Source: FEN-1297 sp963834015
Lineage (GTDB): Bacteria; Bacteroidota; Ignavibacteria; Ignavibacteriales; Ignavibacteriaceae
Assembly (NCBI GenBank): GCA_963834015.1
Contig: CAWIAG010000003.1
Coordinates: 1,178,001-1,242,000 of the forward strand
DNA: 64,000 nucleotides
Direction of reading: 5' to 3'
Shown: one piece after another, positions 1-8,793 of the stretch
How the letters are laid out: the number at the start of each line of letters is the position of its first letter
Numbering within the stretch: position 1 is the stretch's first letter
Made by a program: the position numbers and the translations under genes
Notes under the pieces: model-generated
Databases searched by the model: none
The model's input: the letters and a program-made list of their open reading frames with translations, nothing else
Told to the model about the DNA's origin: nothing

Positions 1-416
1 TCCGTTTCACCGTCATACAGATATGGAAAATTGAACTGACGATCTTTAGCCCGGAGTTTCATCTCAGCAAATGTATCGCTTAAATCCGTCCATCCCAATT
101 CGTCCAGCCGGACTGACCGGGGGTCGTTCGGCATAATTGCAACAAGCGCAACACCCTTGCTTTTGTAGTCATTAACTATTTGCTTAATACGATTTTCGTA
201 ATACTGTGCAGTGGGACAATGATTACAGGTAAATGCAACAATGAGGATCTTAAAGTCCGCAAAATCCTTTAGCGTCCAGTTACGCCCGTCGACACCCGGC
301 AGATTGAATTCCGGTGCGGAAGCGCCGAGCGGCAAAGTAGGGACTTCATCGCGGGCATTGGGCTGAAATAAAATTGTAAGGCATGTGAAAAGAATAGGAA
401 GCAAGAAGTTCATCAT
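1..416 (-). CDS. Secreted redoxin / thioredoxin-like protein, 3' part missing
   Basis: The first 138 residues of a protein that runs off the left edge. It begins with a short signal peptide (hydrophobic residues about 3-18), followed by the AhpC/TSA-redoxin start (GASAPEFNLPGVDG) and a CNHC motif at residues 64-67 in the context AFTCNHCPTA, which is the redox-active site position. This is typical of periplasmic peroxiredoxin-like or thiol-disulfide proteins of Bacteroidota. The start is the first of two adjacent ATGs; an AGGAGA ribosome-binding site lies a few bases upstream. The substrate cannot be told from the fragment. The family call is solid; whether it is a peroxidase or a reductase is not known. 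Confidence 0.85.
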   Translation of the reverse strand, partial: MMNFLLPILFTCLTILFQPNARDEVPTLPLGASAPEFNLPGVDGRNWTLKDFADFKILIVAFTCNHCPTAQYYENRIKQIVNDYKSKGVALVAIMPNDPRSVRLDELGWTDLSDTFAEMKLRAKDRQFNFPYLYDGET

Positions 417-742
417 TGTTTATTCTCCTGTTTATAATTAGGTAATAAAGAGAAAAAAATTGTATACTATTAAATATTTGATTCCGATAAAAACAACCGG
501 CAAAATTATAAGGCTTTTTGAATTTAGTGTCAAGCCTGCTGTTAAGTTAAATTAAACAAGGAACCGACTGATTAAATAATTAGTCAACCGCCTGGAATTT
601 AATAATTAAGTGAAGTTACGCAAATTTTAAGAATATTGTTAAGTAACCCCGGGTTAAAGAGGCCGTGTGAAAATTAGTTTTGCATGAATAAATATACTAA
701 AAGTATATTGTGTGTATTCTTATAAAGCGGGTGGTAAACTGT

Positions 743-757
743 TCCGCCAGAGGCGGA
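743..757. repeat. GC-rich palindrome TCCGCC-AGA-GGCGGA
   Basis: A perfect 6-bp inverted repeat with a 3-base loop in otherwise AT-rich DNA. I recall this kind of short palindrome as dispersed in intergenic DNA of many uncultivated bacteria, but only one copy is in this window, so its repeat status is inference. Confidence 0.45.
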
Positions 758-790
758 CAGGTAAAACAGTTAAGAACAAGTTTCTTAATA

Positions 791-824
791 TCATTAACAC
801 CGCGATTAATCGCGTTGTTAATGA
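791..824. repeat. REP-like palindrome, copy 1
   Basis: Two 14-bp arms (TCATTAACACCGCG and its complement with one mismatch) around an ATTAAT centre. The core ATTAACACCGCGATT and its mirrored half are found again at 47366-47395, in a different intergenic region. Two copies of the same palindrome in unrelated spacers point to a small dispersed repeat rather than a local operator. Confidence 0.6.
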
Positions 825-950
825 TGCAAAGCTAAAAAATTTCGAATTGTTTTAACGGTTTACGTTCAGCTATTGGGAAAATAGAAAAATAAATTTATGA
901 AAATAGTTCTAATTTCCACACAAGCTGTTCACATAGTGATGGCTGTGCCA

Positions 951-1004
951 AAATGCCGGGGCTACTTTAAATATTCATAGTTGCTTATATTTGTACCGGC
1001 ATTT
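951..1004 (+). other. Inverted repeat before the ABC exporter, terminator- or leader-like
   Basis: AAATGCCGG at 951-959 pairs with CCGGCATTT at 996-1004 across a 36-base AT-rich loop and is followed by two short T runs on the + strand. It could be a weak terminator or a structured leader for the exporter 80 bp downstream. The long loop makes either reading uncertain. Confidence 0.3.
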
Positions 1005-1082
1005 ATTTTTGCTGATTTTTTATACCTTATTTAATATAAATAAACATATTTTGAATGAACCCGTTAGCTTAGAGACGAAATA

Positions 1083-2846
1083 GTGGAATCCGATTTTTCT
1101 GAGATAGAATTTAAATATCACAAAGCACATCCGTTTAGAAAACTGCTTTATCTCTACTACGGTCAGTATCTGAAAATTGTTTTATCAATTGTTCTTTTTG
1201 CCATCAAGAACTCCCCGGTATGGATCCTTCCCGTTATCATCGCAAGAATGATAGACATAATCAGCGATACTAAAAAATATTCCATCCACGATCTCTGGGT
1301 AATTGGAATAATATTTCTCTTTATAATACTGCAGAATATAGGTACACATACTCTTTATGTAAGGGTTTTCAGCGGTGCCTTAAACACTATGCAGCTTAGG
1401 CTGAGATCATCGATAGTCAGACGGCTCCAGGAGTTATCAATTACATTCCATGATAATTTTCAGTCCGGAAAGCTTCAGACAAAGGTCCTGCGGGATGTTG
1501 AGACATTAGAAATACTTTCCAGAAATCTAATGAACTCGGCTTTTCCGGCAGTTCTGACTATAATAGTAGCATTTTCAGTGACAGTTCAAAGACAGCCAAT
1601 TGTGGCTTTATTCTATATATTTTCCGTACCAATTGCATCGAGCCTAGTATTTGTATTTTCTAAAAAAATGACTGCCAGGAATGTTGAATACCGAAGTGCA
1701 ATCGAAGCACTATCCGTGCGAGTTGTTGAAATGATACAGATGATACCGATTACACGCGCACATGGTGTAGAAAAGCTTGAACTTTCCAAAATGAATTCTC
1801 AACTGGAAAAGGTGAAACGAAAAGGAATTCATCTTGAAGTTATAGGCGCTTTGTTTGGTGCAAGCTCCTGGACTTCATTCCAGATAGTTATGCTTACATG
1901 TTTAATGTTCACTTCAATATTGGCATTCAATAAAAAAATAAGCGTTGGTGAAGTAGTATTATTCCAAAGTTATTTTGCCATGATAGTAGGTGCGGTTAAC
2001 CTGATGCTTAATTCTTACCCTGATCTTGCACGGGGATTTGAATCAATAAGGTCGATAGGTGAAATACTTGAGTGCCCCGATATAGAGCAAAATGAAGGGA
2101 AACTCCCAGTTAGTTCAGTCAAAGGGCATTTCGTCTTCGACAAAGTATTCTTCTCATACGATAATAGCGGCCAGCATGCAATTAAAAATTTTTCACTTGA
2201 AATAAACCCGGGTGAGACTATTGCGTTTGTCGGTGAATCAGGATCCGGCAAATCCACTTTAATGAATCTTGTAATGGGTTTCCGGAGGCCATCTGCCGGA
2301 CGAATTCTTCTTGACGGGCATGACATGCAGGAACTGGATCTTCGCCAATACAGGAGATTCCTGGCTGTAGTACCACAGAATACAATCCTGTTTAGCGGAT
2401 CAGTCCGCGAAAATATTGTCTATGGTTTAGATAAGATCAGCGACAGTGAAATCCGGGACATACTTAACGCTGCAAATGCATTTAAATTTGTATCTAAATT
2501 ACCGCAAGGCCTTGAGACACGTCTGGGTGAAGGGGGTGCAAGATTATCCCAGGGACAGCGCCAGCGTATTGCAATTGCTCGTGCATTTATTCGAAATCCG
2601 AAAGTTATCGTTCTGGATGAAGCTACATCCTCACTCGATGTACTCTCAGAATCTCTAATAAAAGAGGCGCTGAACAGATTGACCAAGGGACGCACGACGT
2701 TAATTGTTGCCCACCGCCTTTCAACTATCAGAGATGCTAACCGGATTGTTGTTATGAAAAACGGTGAATGTATTGAAACAGGTACGCATGACCAGCTAAT
2801 GGACGCCAAAGGTGATTTTTACCGGTTTAAGATCTTACAGCAATAA
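1083..2846 (+). CDS. ABC exporter, fused permease and ATPase
   Basis: A half-transporter of 587 residues that should dimerise in the inner membrane. Residues about 1-330 form the six-helix exporter domain. The ATPase domain follows, with Walker A GESGSGKST near residue 384, signature LSQGQRQRIAIARAF near 488, Walker B VIVLDEATSSLD near 510 and the switch histidine in VAHRLSTI. This is the MsbA/lipid-drug exporter layout. The frame opens with GTG at 1083; a TAG lies in frame at 1065-1067, so no earlier start is possible, and the Shine-Dalgarno sequence is weak. It stands alone and converges with the nagB gene 30 bp away. Substrate unknown. Confidence 0.88.
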   Translation: MESDFSEIEFKYHKAHPFRKLLYLYYGQYLKIVLSIVLFAIKNSPVWILPVIIARMIDIISDTKKYSIHDLWVIGIIFLFIILQNIGTHTLYVRVFSGALNTMQLRLRSSIVRRLQELSITFHDNFQSGKLQTKVLRDVETLEILSRNLMNSAFPAVLTIIVAFSVTVQRQPIVALFYIFSVPIASSLVFVFSKKMTARNVEYRSAIEALSVRVVEMIQMIPITRAHGVEKLELSKMNSQLEKVKRKGIHLEVIGALFGASSWTSFQIVMLTCLMFTSILAFNKKISVGEVVLFQSYFAMIVGAVNLMLNSYPDLARGFESIRSIGEILECPDIEQNEGKLPVSSVKGHFVFDKVFFSYDNSGQHAIKNFSLEINPGETIAFVGESGSGKSTLMNLVMGFRRPSAGRILLDGHDMQELDLRQYRRFLAVVPQNTILFSGSVRENIVYGLDKISDSEIRDILNAANAFKFVSKLPQGLETRLGEGGARLSQGQRQRIAIARAFIRNPKVIVLDEATSSLDVLSESLIKEALNRLTKGRTTLIVAHRLSTIRDANRIVVMKNGECIETGTHDQLMDAKGDFYRFKILQQ

Positions 2847-2875
2847 GTTAATTGATAATTTCCTTAATTATTCTC

Positions 2876-5242
2876 TTAATTCTCCGTTAATTTTTTCAAT
2901 TCAATTGATTTTGTATAGAATTCCTCAAGCGACAGCTCTTTTAAATATACCATTCCATGCGCTGCTCTTACACGGGGTATTTCATGTTTTATAAAAAAGT
3001 CTCTTCCAAGGCATAGCCTTACCGTACGGTACTGGTCTGCCAGTATTTTTTGAGCCAGTGCGGAGAATGGGCCGTCTAGTTCCCAGCTTGGAAAACTTGC
3101 ATTTTTCTGCGAACCATAACTCTTCATAAACATACTCTCAAGTAATGCAAAACTGTTCAAACTTACAGGCACATAAATATTTGCTTCCGCAGGATGAAAA
3201 CGGTACCACACATTCCTGTATCCCCATATTCGTAATTTTGATATGTCTGTTTCCTTTCCATAAAGACGAAGCGCTTCCGATATGGCCTGAAGTACTTTAT
3301 AGTGTGTATCAGGGCCGCTTCCTTCAGGGTCTAAGGCTACCGTTATTATTGTCGGTTTAAATTTCCTGAACAAATTAAGTACCGGCAATACATCACGGTT
3401 TATTTCAGGGTTCTCTGTAAATATTTCCCCCTGGTAAAAGCCAAGTCTTAAATGCGATACGCCGTCGCTGTTGAATCCAAGATGCGCCCAGAGTATTTCC
3501 TCTTCCCATTCACGAAGCATGCCTTTCAGCTTCTGCACTTCAGGTATATCTTTTTTACCGGGATAAAGCGTCCGGAAGTAAACCATTAAATCGTTTGTTT
3601 TGTCCATCAAATACACAAGCTCTGACTTTCCGTATATCTCTATCAAATTTCTGAGTGTTCTTCTTGCCTGAGCTTCATGCTTAGTGGTTGAACTCTTGGA
3701 GGCTATTCCATCAAGGTATAAGTTTACATCCCTGTTCTTTCCTTCTTCAAATGAAGGATTAAAATAATTTGTATTCAGCCTGGCTTTAAATTCTTCGTTT
3801 AATAAATGATTTCTTAAATTTTCCATTATTTCAAGCATATATGTATTTGTAACTGCAGTAAACCCGCTGGTCATTACAGTAAAATGATGCCGGTTTGATG
3901 CATTACGCACAAGATGTACTATATACGGCAGGTAGCCAAGCATTATATCGTCATGGTGTGGGCCGGTATGCAATATCCTTTCATTCTCTATAGGGGCTAT
4001 TCCACGGTTAAACCTTTCCAATGCCGATCCGTGTATCATTTTGTTTATATCTTCTACTTTAAGTCCCGATTTCTCAAGTATGTACTTACCGAATTCATCG
4101 CTTTGATAATCTGCCTCACTTAATTTCAGGATTTCTTTCTGCTTTTCAACTGCCAGGTTTATTACTGCACGCTCGATTGAAAACCCGGATAGAGGGTTTT
4201 CATTCTTCATATCTTCCAGCCTTCTTTCTCTCAATCTTAATGCTGCGCCGTCAGTCAGATAAAAATGCGCTTTCGGCAGCTTTTGAAGAACCGTTGCAGG
4301 ATACTTATTGCTCTGCGCAGTCTCTATTGAGTCCCTTACAATATTCGCCTTTGCTTCCCCGGAGGCTATTATTATTGCAGTCGCATCTTTGTTATATGTT
4401 ATTGTATCAAGACCTATAGTGATTACAAGCCTGTTTCTTGCTATCTCAATTCCGCCAAGGTCGGTGGAGGCGGCTGCCTGGGTTTCATAGTTTGTTTCCA
4501 TTAATCGCGTTGTGGAAAAATGATCGCTTCCCTGTATATTAAATCCTATATGCCCGTCGGGCCCTATCCCGCCAAGGAAGAATCCTATTCCCCCAAGTTT
4601 ACGTATCTTTTGCTCATAGCCTGTACAGAATTCATCAACCATTTCTATTGTTTGTTTCTGAAGACGTTCCTGCCTTGTTTTTGCATACCGGTAACGAAGC
4701 GAAAGGTCTACGCTTTTTTCCGGGAATATTTGATTAAGCGGCAGATTTTCAGCCGTCGGGATTTCATTCACATTTATCTGAAGCGCCTTCTTTGCGTCCA
4801 GTTCAAAACTCTGAAAATAGTATTTCCGGATATAATAGTAAAAACTATTATGCTGAAATGAATCTATCGGATAAAATTCGTCTATCTGTACAAAGTGCAG
4901 GTTGCCCATTTCAGGTTTTGAGGAAGGGTCTAAACCTGAAGCTGATAAAAATTCACGCACTTCTTTATTTTTCCAGTTTTGAAGGTAATAACCAACCCAT
5001 TTTATAAAATGCTCCGGAGTTTTACCGGTGGGCAGGGATATTACTCCCCCCGGGTTTTCCAAAACCCATTCTAGAAATCTTAGTGCGGCAAGGCGCCCTA
5101 ATTCAGGAAAATTTTTAACCTGTATAATTCCTATCTTTTCCGTTGGAGCATATAGCAATTCTTTGCCTGACTGCTGCAAATATTTTTCTTCCACTTTTGA
5201 TAATCCGGTCTTCTTATTCGATTCCATTTTTTCTTCTTTCAT
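2876..5242 (-). CDS. nagB: Glucosamine-6-phosphate deaminase fused to an LmbE/PIG-L-like domain
   Basis: A 788-residue two-domain protein. Residues about 30-340 are the NagB/6-phosphogluconolactonase fold, with the GGIGPDGHIGFN motif (Asp229, His231), and should turn glucosamine 6-phosphate into fructose 6-phosphate and ammonia. Residues about 415-780 resemble LmbE/PIG-L N-acetylglucosaminyl deacetylases: PHHDD at 428-432 takes the place of the usual HPDD metal-binding motif. Such NagB-LmbE fusions are known from Bacteroidota. What the second domain does there is unclear, and the Pro-to-His change may affect metal binding. No signal peptide, so cytoplasmic. It stands apart from the downstream galactose operon. 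A second ATG five codons in is an alternative start. Confidence 0.85.
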   Translation of the reverse strand: MKEEKMESNKKTGLSKVEEKYLQQSGKELLYAPTEKIGIIQVKNFPELGRLAALRFLEWVLENPGGVISLPTGKTPEHFIKWVGYYLQNWKNKEVREFLSASGLDPSSKPEMGNLHFVQIDEFYPIDSFQHNSFYYYIRKYYFQSFELDAKKALQINVNEIPTAENLPLNQIFPEKSVDLSLRYRYAKTRQERLQKQTIEMVDEFCTGYEQKIRKLGGIGFFLGGIGPDGHIGFNIQGSDHFSTTRLMETNYETQAAASTDLGGIEIARNRLVITIGLDTITYNKDATAIIIASGEAKANIVRDSIETAQSNKYPATVLQKLPKAHFYLTDGAALRLRERRLEDMKNENPLSGFSIERAVINLAVEKQKEILKLSEADYQSDEFGKYILEKSGLKVEDINKMIHGSALERFNRGIAPIENERILHTGPHHDDIMLGYLPYIVHLVRNASNRHHFTVMTSGFTAVTNTYMLEIMENLRNHLLNEEFKARLNTNYFNPSFEEGKNRDVNLYLDGIASKSSTTKHEAQARRTLRNLIEIYGKSELVYLMDKTNDLMVYFRTLYPGKKDIPEVQKLKGMLREWEEEILWAHLGFNSDGVSHLRLGFYQGEIFTENPEINRDVLPVLNLFRKFKPTIITVALDPEGSGPDTHYKVLQAISEALRLYGKETDISKLRIWGYRNVWYRFHPAEANIYVPVSLNSFALLESMFMKSYGSQKNASFPSWELDGPFSALAQKILADQYRTVRLCLGRDFFIKHEIPRVRAAHGMVYLKELSLEEFYTKSIELKKLTEN

Positions 5243-5373
5243 TTATATCTTTTTAATAAATAATATTTTAATTTTATACTTTTTTCAAAACTATATTAGA
5301 TAAATTACGATCTATCTCGAAATCTCATAATTTACGCAGTATTACAAAGGATAAGCCTTTTAAAAAAGAGGTT

Positions 5374-5727
5374 TTAAGTTCCCTGAATAATTCCAACATT
5401 TGCAGTAAATTCTTCATTAGGTTTTAGTATGATTAATCCTTCGCAATTGTTAAAAGAGTTTATATTGGATGTTAGAGGCTCTATGTCGATAGATCTTCTA
5501 TCAGGAGGAATATAGACTATAAGATAATTGTATTTATTTAAATCAGCATCCTAACAAATATGAAGATTTATATTTGATTTTTCATTACTTAATTTTCTTT
5601 CTTTTGTCCCGGCTCCATATTAAGGGATAATTGAAACTAATTCATTTGTTAAAATATTTTTAAGAACTATTTTAAGAAAATTATTGTTATTGATTTGAGT
5701 TATTGAATAATGTGTATTATTAATCAT
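5374..5727 (-). pseudogene. Decayed aldose 1-epimerase (galM-like) with internal deletion
   Basis: One reading frame of 118 codons starts with ATG at 5727 and ends with TAA at 5374-5376, but is interrupted by TAA at 5620-5622 and TAG at 5551-5553. The first part reads like the N-terminus of aldose epimerases (NELVSIIP-stop-YGAG, where Glu is usual at the stop). After the second stop it continues with the C-terminus of the same family (YIPPDRRSIDIEPLTSNINS, then FNNCEGLIILKPNEEF). About 200 middle residues are missing. It follows galE by 8 bp and would have been the last gene of the galactose operon, where mutarotase makes sense. Family call is from motif memory; the breaks are seen directly. 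Confidence 0.75.
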
Positions 5728-5735
5728 AAAAGATT

Positions 5736-6680
5736 TTAAGAGCTTAAAACAGAACCGGTATAATATTTTATTGTTTCCTTTAAACCTTCGGCTAAAGAGA
5801 ACCGGGGTTTAAACTTTAATTTTTCCACAGTATTATCAATCGAAGCGTGGCTATGTTTTATATCTCCCGCTCTGACAGATTCATACAAAATTTCACTCTT
5901 ACTTTTTGTTTCTTCAATAATAATTTTAGCAATATTATTTATAGTTGTGGTTTGTCCGAGTGCAACATTGAATACACCCGACACATTACTGGTTGTAGCA
6001 GCAAGGATATTAGCATTTACTACATCTTTCACATAAATAAAATCACGCGTCTGTTCTCCATCTCCGTATATTATTATAGGTTCATTCTTAATAGCCTTAT
6101 TTATAAATATCGGAATTGCTGCAGCATACTGACTTTTAGGATCCTGCCTGGTACCAAAGACATTAAAGTATCTTAAAGAAGTGGTTTTAAGTCCAAAATT
6201 TTCCTGATAAGACTGTAAATAATATTCGCCATCCAATTTAGTAATGCCGTATGGAGATTTAGGCATAGGTTTCATATCAACGTTTTTAGGAGATGCAGGA
6301 TTATCACCGTAGACCGCCGCGCTGCTGCTATGAACAATCTTATTTACATTATTTTCCACAGCAGCGTCCAGAACATTGATTAGTCCTTCTACATTAATCT
6401 TTACACACTCAAGAGGATATTGAACTGATTCGGGAACCGAGACCATTGCAGCAAGGTGATGTATATAAGTTACACCCTGCATAATATCAAAAACAGCTTT
6501 CCTATCGGTAATACTAATGTTATGAAAAAAAATATTTTTTAATTGGTTAATATTTTTCAGGTACCCGCTTCTGAGGTTGTCTATGATATGTATTTCTGCA
6601 TTTTGACTGTTCCAATATTCTACTATATGCGAACCTATAAAACCGGCACCGCCGGTTACTACAACTTTGATTTTTTCCAT
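5736..6680 (-). CDS. galE: NAD-dependent sugar-nucleotide epimerase, UDP-glucose 4-epimerase type
   Basis: A 314-residue short-chain dehydrogenase/reductase of the extended type. The NAD-binding glycine motif GGAGFIG is at residues 10-16, the catalytic pair Tyr144 and Lys148 lies in SPYGITK, with Ser/Thr residues upstream (SSSAAVYG), and the RYFNVFG and DFIYVKDV motifs are those of sugar-nucleotide epimerases. It would interconvert UDP-galactose and UDP-glucose in the cytoplasm. It starts 18 bp after the ROK gene and sits with a sugar kinase and a nucleotidyltransferase, which fits galactose use. The precise substrate (UDP-Gal, UDP-GalNAc or a uronic acid form) cannot be read from the sequence. 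Confidence 0.85.
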   Translation of the reverse strand: MEKIKVVVTGGAGFIGSHIVEYWNSQNAEIHIIDNLRSGYLKNINQLKNIFFHNISITDRKAVFDIMQGVTYIHHLAAMVSVPESVQYPLECVKINVEGLINVLDAAVENNVNKIVHSSSAAVYGDNPASPKNVDMKPMPKSPYGITKLDGEYYLQSYQENFGLKTTSLRYFNVFGTRQDPKSQYAAAIPIFINKAIKNEPIIIYGDGEQTRDFIYVKDVVNANILAATTSNVSGVFNVALGQTTTINNIAKIIIEETKSKSEILYESVRAGDIKHSHASIDNTVEKLKFKPRFSLAEGLKETIKYYTGSVLSS

Positions 6681-6698
6681 TATTACTTATTTCTATAA

Positions 6699-7913
6699 TT
6701 AAACATACGCTGTTGGATTTAAATGAGCCACATCGAAAAGGTCCCTTGCCAAATACATAGCAACACCCAGCGCGCCCGCTTTATTTCCAAGTTTTGTTGT
6801 AACAAATCTAACATTTCTATTTAATTGAACTAATGAATGTTTCATAGCGTTGCCCTTAATTATGTCAATTAAATAAGGCGTAGCGTTAGATATGCCACCT
6901 CCCAGAATAATAATTGACGGGTTAAAGAGGTTTATCAGAATTGCTATTCCGGCACCCAAATATTTACATGTTTCCTCAATAATTTCAATTGAAAACTGAT
7001 CCCCCTGATTTGCAGCTTCAAAAATCATCCTTGAATCAATCTGATCTATTTTATTAACATCATTTAATATCTTCGTGGTAGCTCCCTGCGCTATTTTCTG
7101 CTGTGCAATTTTTGTTATTGCCCTGCTGGAAGAAACGGTTTCCAGACAGCCTTTCTTACCGCAGTAACACAGTTCTCCATCCGGGACAACCTGGATATGG
7201 CCGAGTTCACCTGCATATCCGTCTTCACCATAATATACTTTCCGGTCTAAAATTAATCCTACACCCAATCCCCAGCCAAAATTTATACAAAGGGCATTAC
7301 TTTCATTTTTTGCACCGCCGAACCATAATTCACCCAGAGCCATTGCCTGTAAATCATGTTCAATATGGACAGGTTTTTTAAATCTGTCTTCCAGCATTTC
7401 CTTTGCGGACTTGTTACCGAAATTAAAATAAGTTTCACTTGCGCCAATTCTGCCTTTTACCATACCGGGAATAGATATCCCGATTCCAAGTAATTTATTC
7501 CAGTTTATTTTTCCTTCGGAGATAACTGTCTTTATTTCTTTTTCCAATTGATCGAGGAGGCCGATATCATTACTCAAAGGTATTGATTTCTTTCTGACAT
7601 CAACTAAAATTTTATGCTCTAAATCCATAACAATAAAGTTTGAATAAAGTCTCCCGATATCTATTCCCAAAATAAAACCCGCCTTACCATTTAGTTTCAC
7701 GAGGTAAGGAGGTCTGCCGGCCTGAGTATTGTCTTTATTTTTAACTTCAATAATCAGGCCTTCCTTAACTAAAGAAGCGATAATAGCCGAAACAACCGGA
7801 ATTGTAATTCCTGTGATTTTCATTAATTCGGTAAGAGATAATTCACCGTTATCAAGAAGCGCTCTTAGTATTAGATTTCTTCTTATTTCGTTTTTATGTT
7901 TGACTTTACTCAT
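6699..7913 (-). CDS. ROK family transcriptional regulator (NagC/XylR type)
   Basis: A protein of 404 residues with an N-terminal winged helix (about 8-65, LTELMKITGITIPVVSAIIA) and a C-terminal ROK sugar-binding domain. The ROK zinc motif CYCGKKGCLE lies near residue 248, after ELGH, and the catalytic-type EHD is retained. Such proteins repress sugar genes and respond to a sugar or sugar phosphate. The likely start is the ATG at 7913, four bases after the stop of the preceding nucleotidyltransferase; an in-frame TTG at 7964 would add 17 residues and overlap that gene. It is probably the local regulator of the operon, but I found no clear operator. Confidence 0.85.
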   Translation of the reverse strand: MSKVKHKNEIRRNLILRALLDNGELSLTELMKITGITIPVVSAIIASLVKEGLIIEVKNKDNTQAGRPPYLVKLNGKAGFILGIDIGRLYSNFIVMDLEHKILVDVRKKSIPLSNDIGLLDQLEKEIKTVISEGKINWNKLLGIGISIPGMVKGRIGASETYFNFGNKSAKEMLEDRFKKPVHIEHDLQAMALGELWFGGAKNESNALCINFGWGLGVGLILDRKVYYGEDGYAGELGHIQVVPDGELCYCGKKGCLETVSSSRAITKIAQQKIAQGATTKILNDVNKIDQIDSRMIFEAANQGDQFSIEIIEETCKYLGAGIAILINLFNPSIIILGGGISNATPYLIDIIKGNAMKHSLVQLNRNVRFVTTKLGNKAGALGVAMYLARDLFDVAHLNPTAYV

Positions 7914-7917
7914 AGTT

Positions 7918-8793
7918 TTACAGTTTAAAATTTGGAAAATGATCTTGTAAATATTTTTTGACAATTAATATATCATTTTTTTCCGTCAAATCGGGGACAT
8001 GTTCCGAGAGTAAATACGCGAAAACGCTTTTAGTAAGTTCATTAGAAAGCATTATAGCGGCAGCAGGCAGTTCTTTTTCATTTCTTACAGGATGGAAAGG
8101 TACTCTTTCTAAAACCGGGAATATCATATCATACTGAAAACTAAATATATTCATACTCACTCCTATAATCCCCTCCTTACTCCTTGCTCTCTCAATCTCA
8201 CTTTTAGAAGGTTTCTCTATAATATCAACAAGAAAATTATCTTCACTTTTTATTGTAACTGCAAATTTTTCTATACGCGATAATTCGAATTCCAGTCCGC
8301 TTCGATCATAATCAATCATTGAATTGGGATGATCCTCATTCAGCATTAATTCCAGAGCTTTCCGGCTATACAGGTTATCGCTATTACAAACAGTAAATCG
8401 CCTCCCATGCCAATCCTTTTTTGAAAGCAGGCCCTGATATAGAGCATCTGCCGTACCATCCGGCTTCACCTTCCCGGAAGATATTTTTTGTACTGCATAA
8501 GAAATATTTAACCCGCAAAATTCATTTGATGAATCATGTTCACCGTAATATTTTTTTATACTGTCATCTTTTTCGCCGATTACTATTAATATTTCTTTAT
8601 ACCCGGACTCCCTTGCATTATATAACAGATAATCAAGGAAGGGCCTGTAATCATTACCAAGGCCAATCATTGATTTGGATTTTTGATTTAAGTCGTCAAT
8701 TAAACGACTATCTACCTGCTCCTTTAATACAGCCGGTTTCTTCATACGGGAAGAGATGCCGCCGGCTAAAATTACCAGTTTCCCGTTACTCAT
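7918..8793 (-). CDS. Sugar-phosphate nucleotidyltransferase-like protein
   Basis: A 291-residue protein of the nucleotidyltransferase (GT-A-like) superfamily. The N-terminal loop LVILAGGISSRM (residues 6-17) corresponds to the nucleotide-binding GGxGTR signature in a relaxed form. DGTADALYQG and VCNSDN fit the sugar-nucleotide pyrophosphorylase active site. It begins inside the last codons of the kinase gene (ATGA overlap at 8790-8793), so the two are probably translated together. Together with the kinase and GalE, it may make UDP-sugar from sugar 1-phosphate and UTP. Whether the sugar is galactose is inference. Confidence 0.75.
   Translation of the reverse strand: MSNGKLVILAGGISSRMKKPAVLKEQVDSRLIDDLNQKSKSMIGLGNDYRPFLDYLLYNARESGYKEILIVIGEKDDSIKKYYGEHDSSNEFCGLNISYAVQKISSGKVKPDGTADALYQGLLSKKDWHGRRFTVCNSDNLYSRKALELMLNEDHPNSMIDYDRSGLEFELSRIEKFAVTIKSEDNFLVDIIEKPSKSEIERARSKEGIIGVSMNIFSFQYDMIFPVLERVPFHPVRNEKELPAAAIMLSNELTKSVFAYLLSEHVPDLTEKNDILIVKKYLQDHFPNFKL

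Larger units (their letters stand above)
417..1082. other. 666-bp gene-free spacer between divergent genes
   Basis: AT-rich region between the redoxin (leftward) and the ABC exporter (rightward), so it should hold both promoters. I see no convincing reading frame. It contains a GC-rich palindrome (743-757), a longer palindrome (791-824) that has a second copy at 47366-47395, and a 9-bp inverted repeat (951-959 with 996-1004) followed by T-rich sequence. Confidence 0.6.

Noticed and set aside
2015..2809. Long opposite-strand frames inside the ABC exporter gene, and similar ones inside most other genes
   Set aside because: They mirror the real coding strand, have no ribosome-binding sites and no family motifs.
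6699..7964. TTG start of the ROK gene at 7964
   Set aside because: It would overlap the preceding gene by 47 bases and add residues with no match to the family; the ATG at 7913 sits four bases after that gene's stop.
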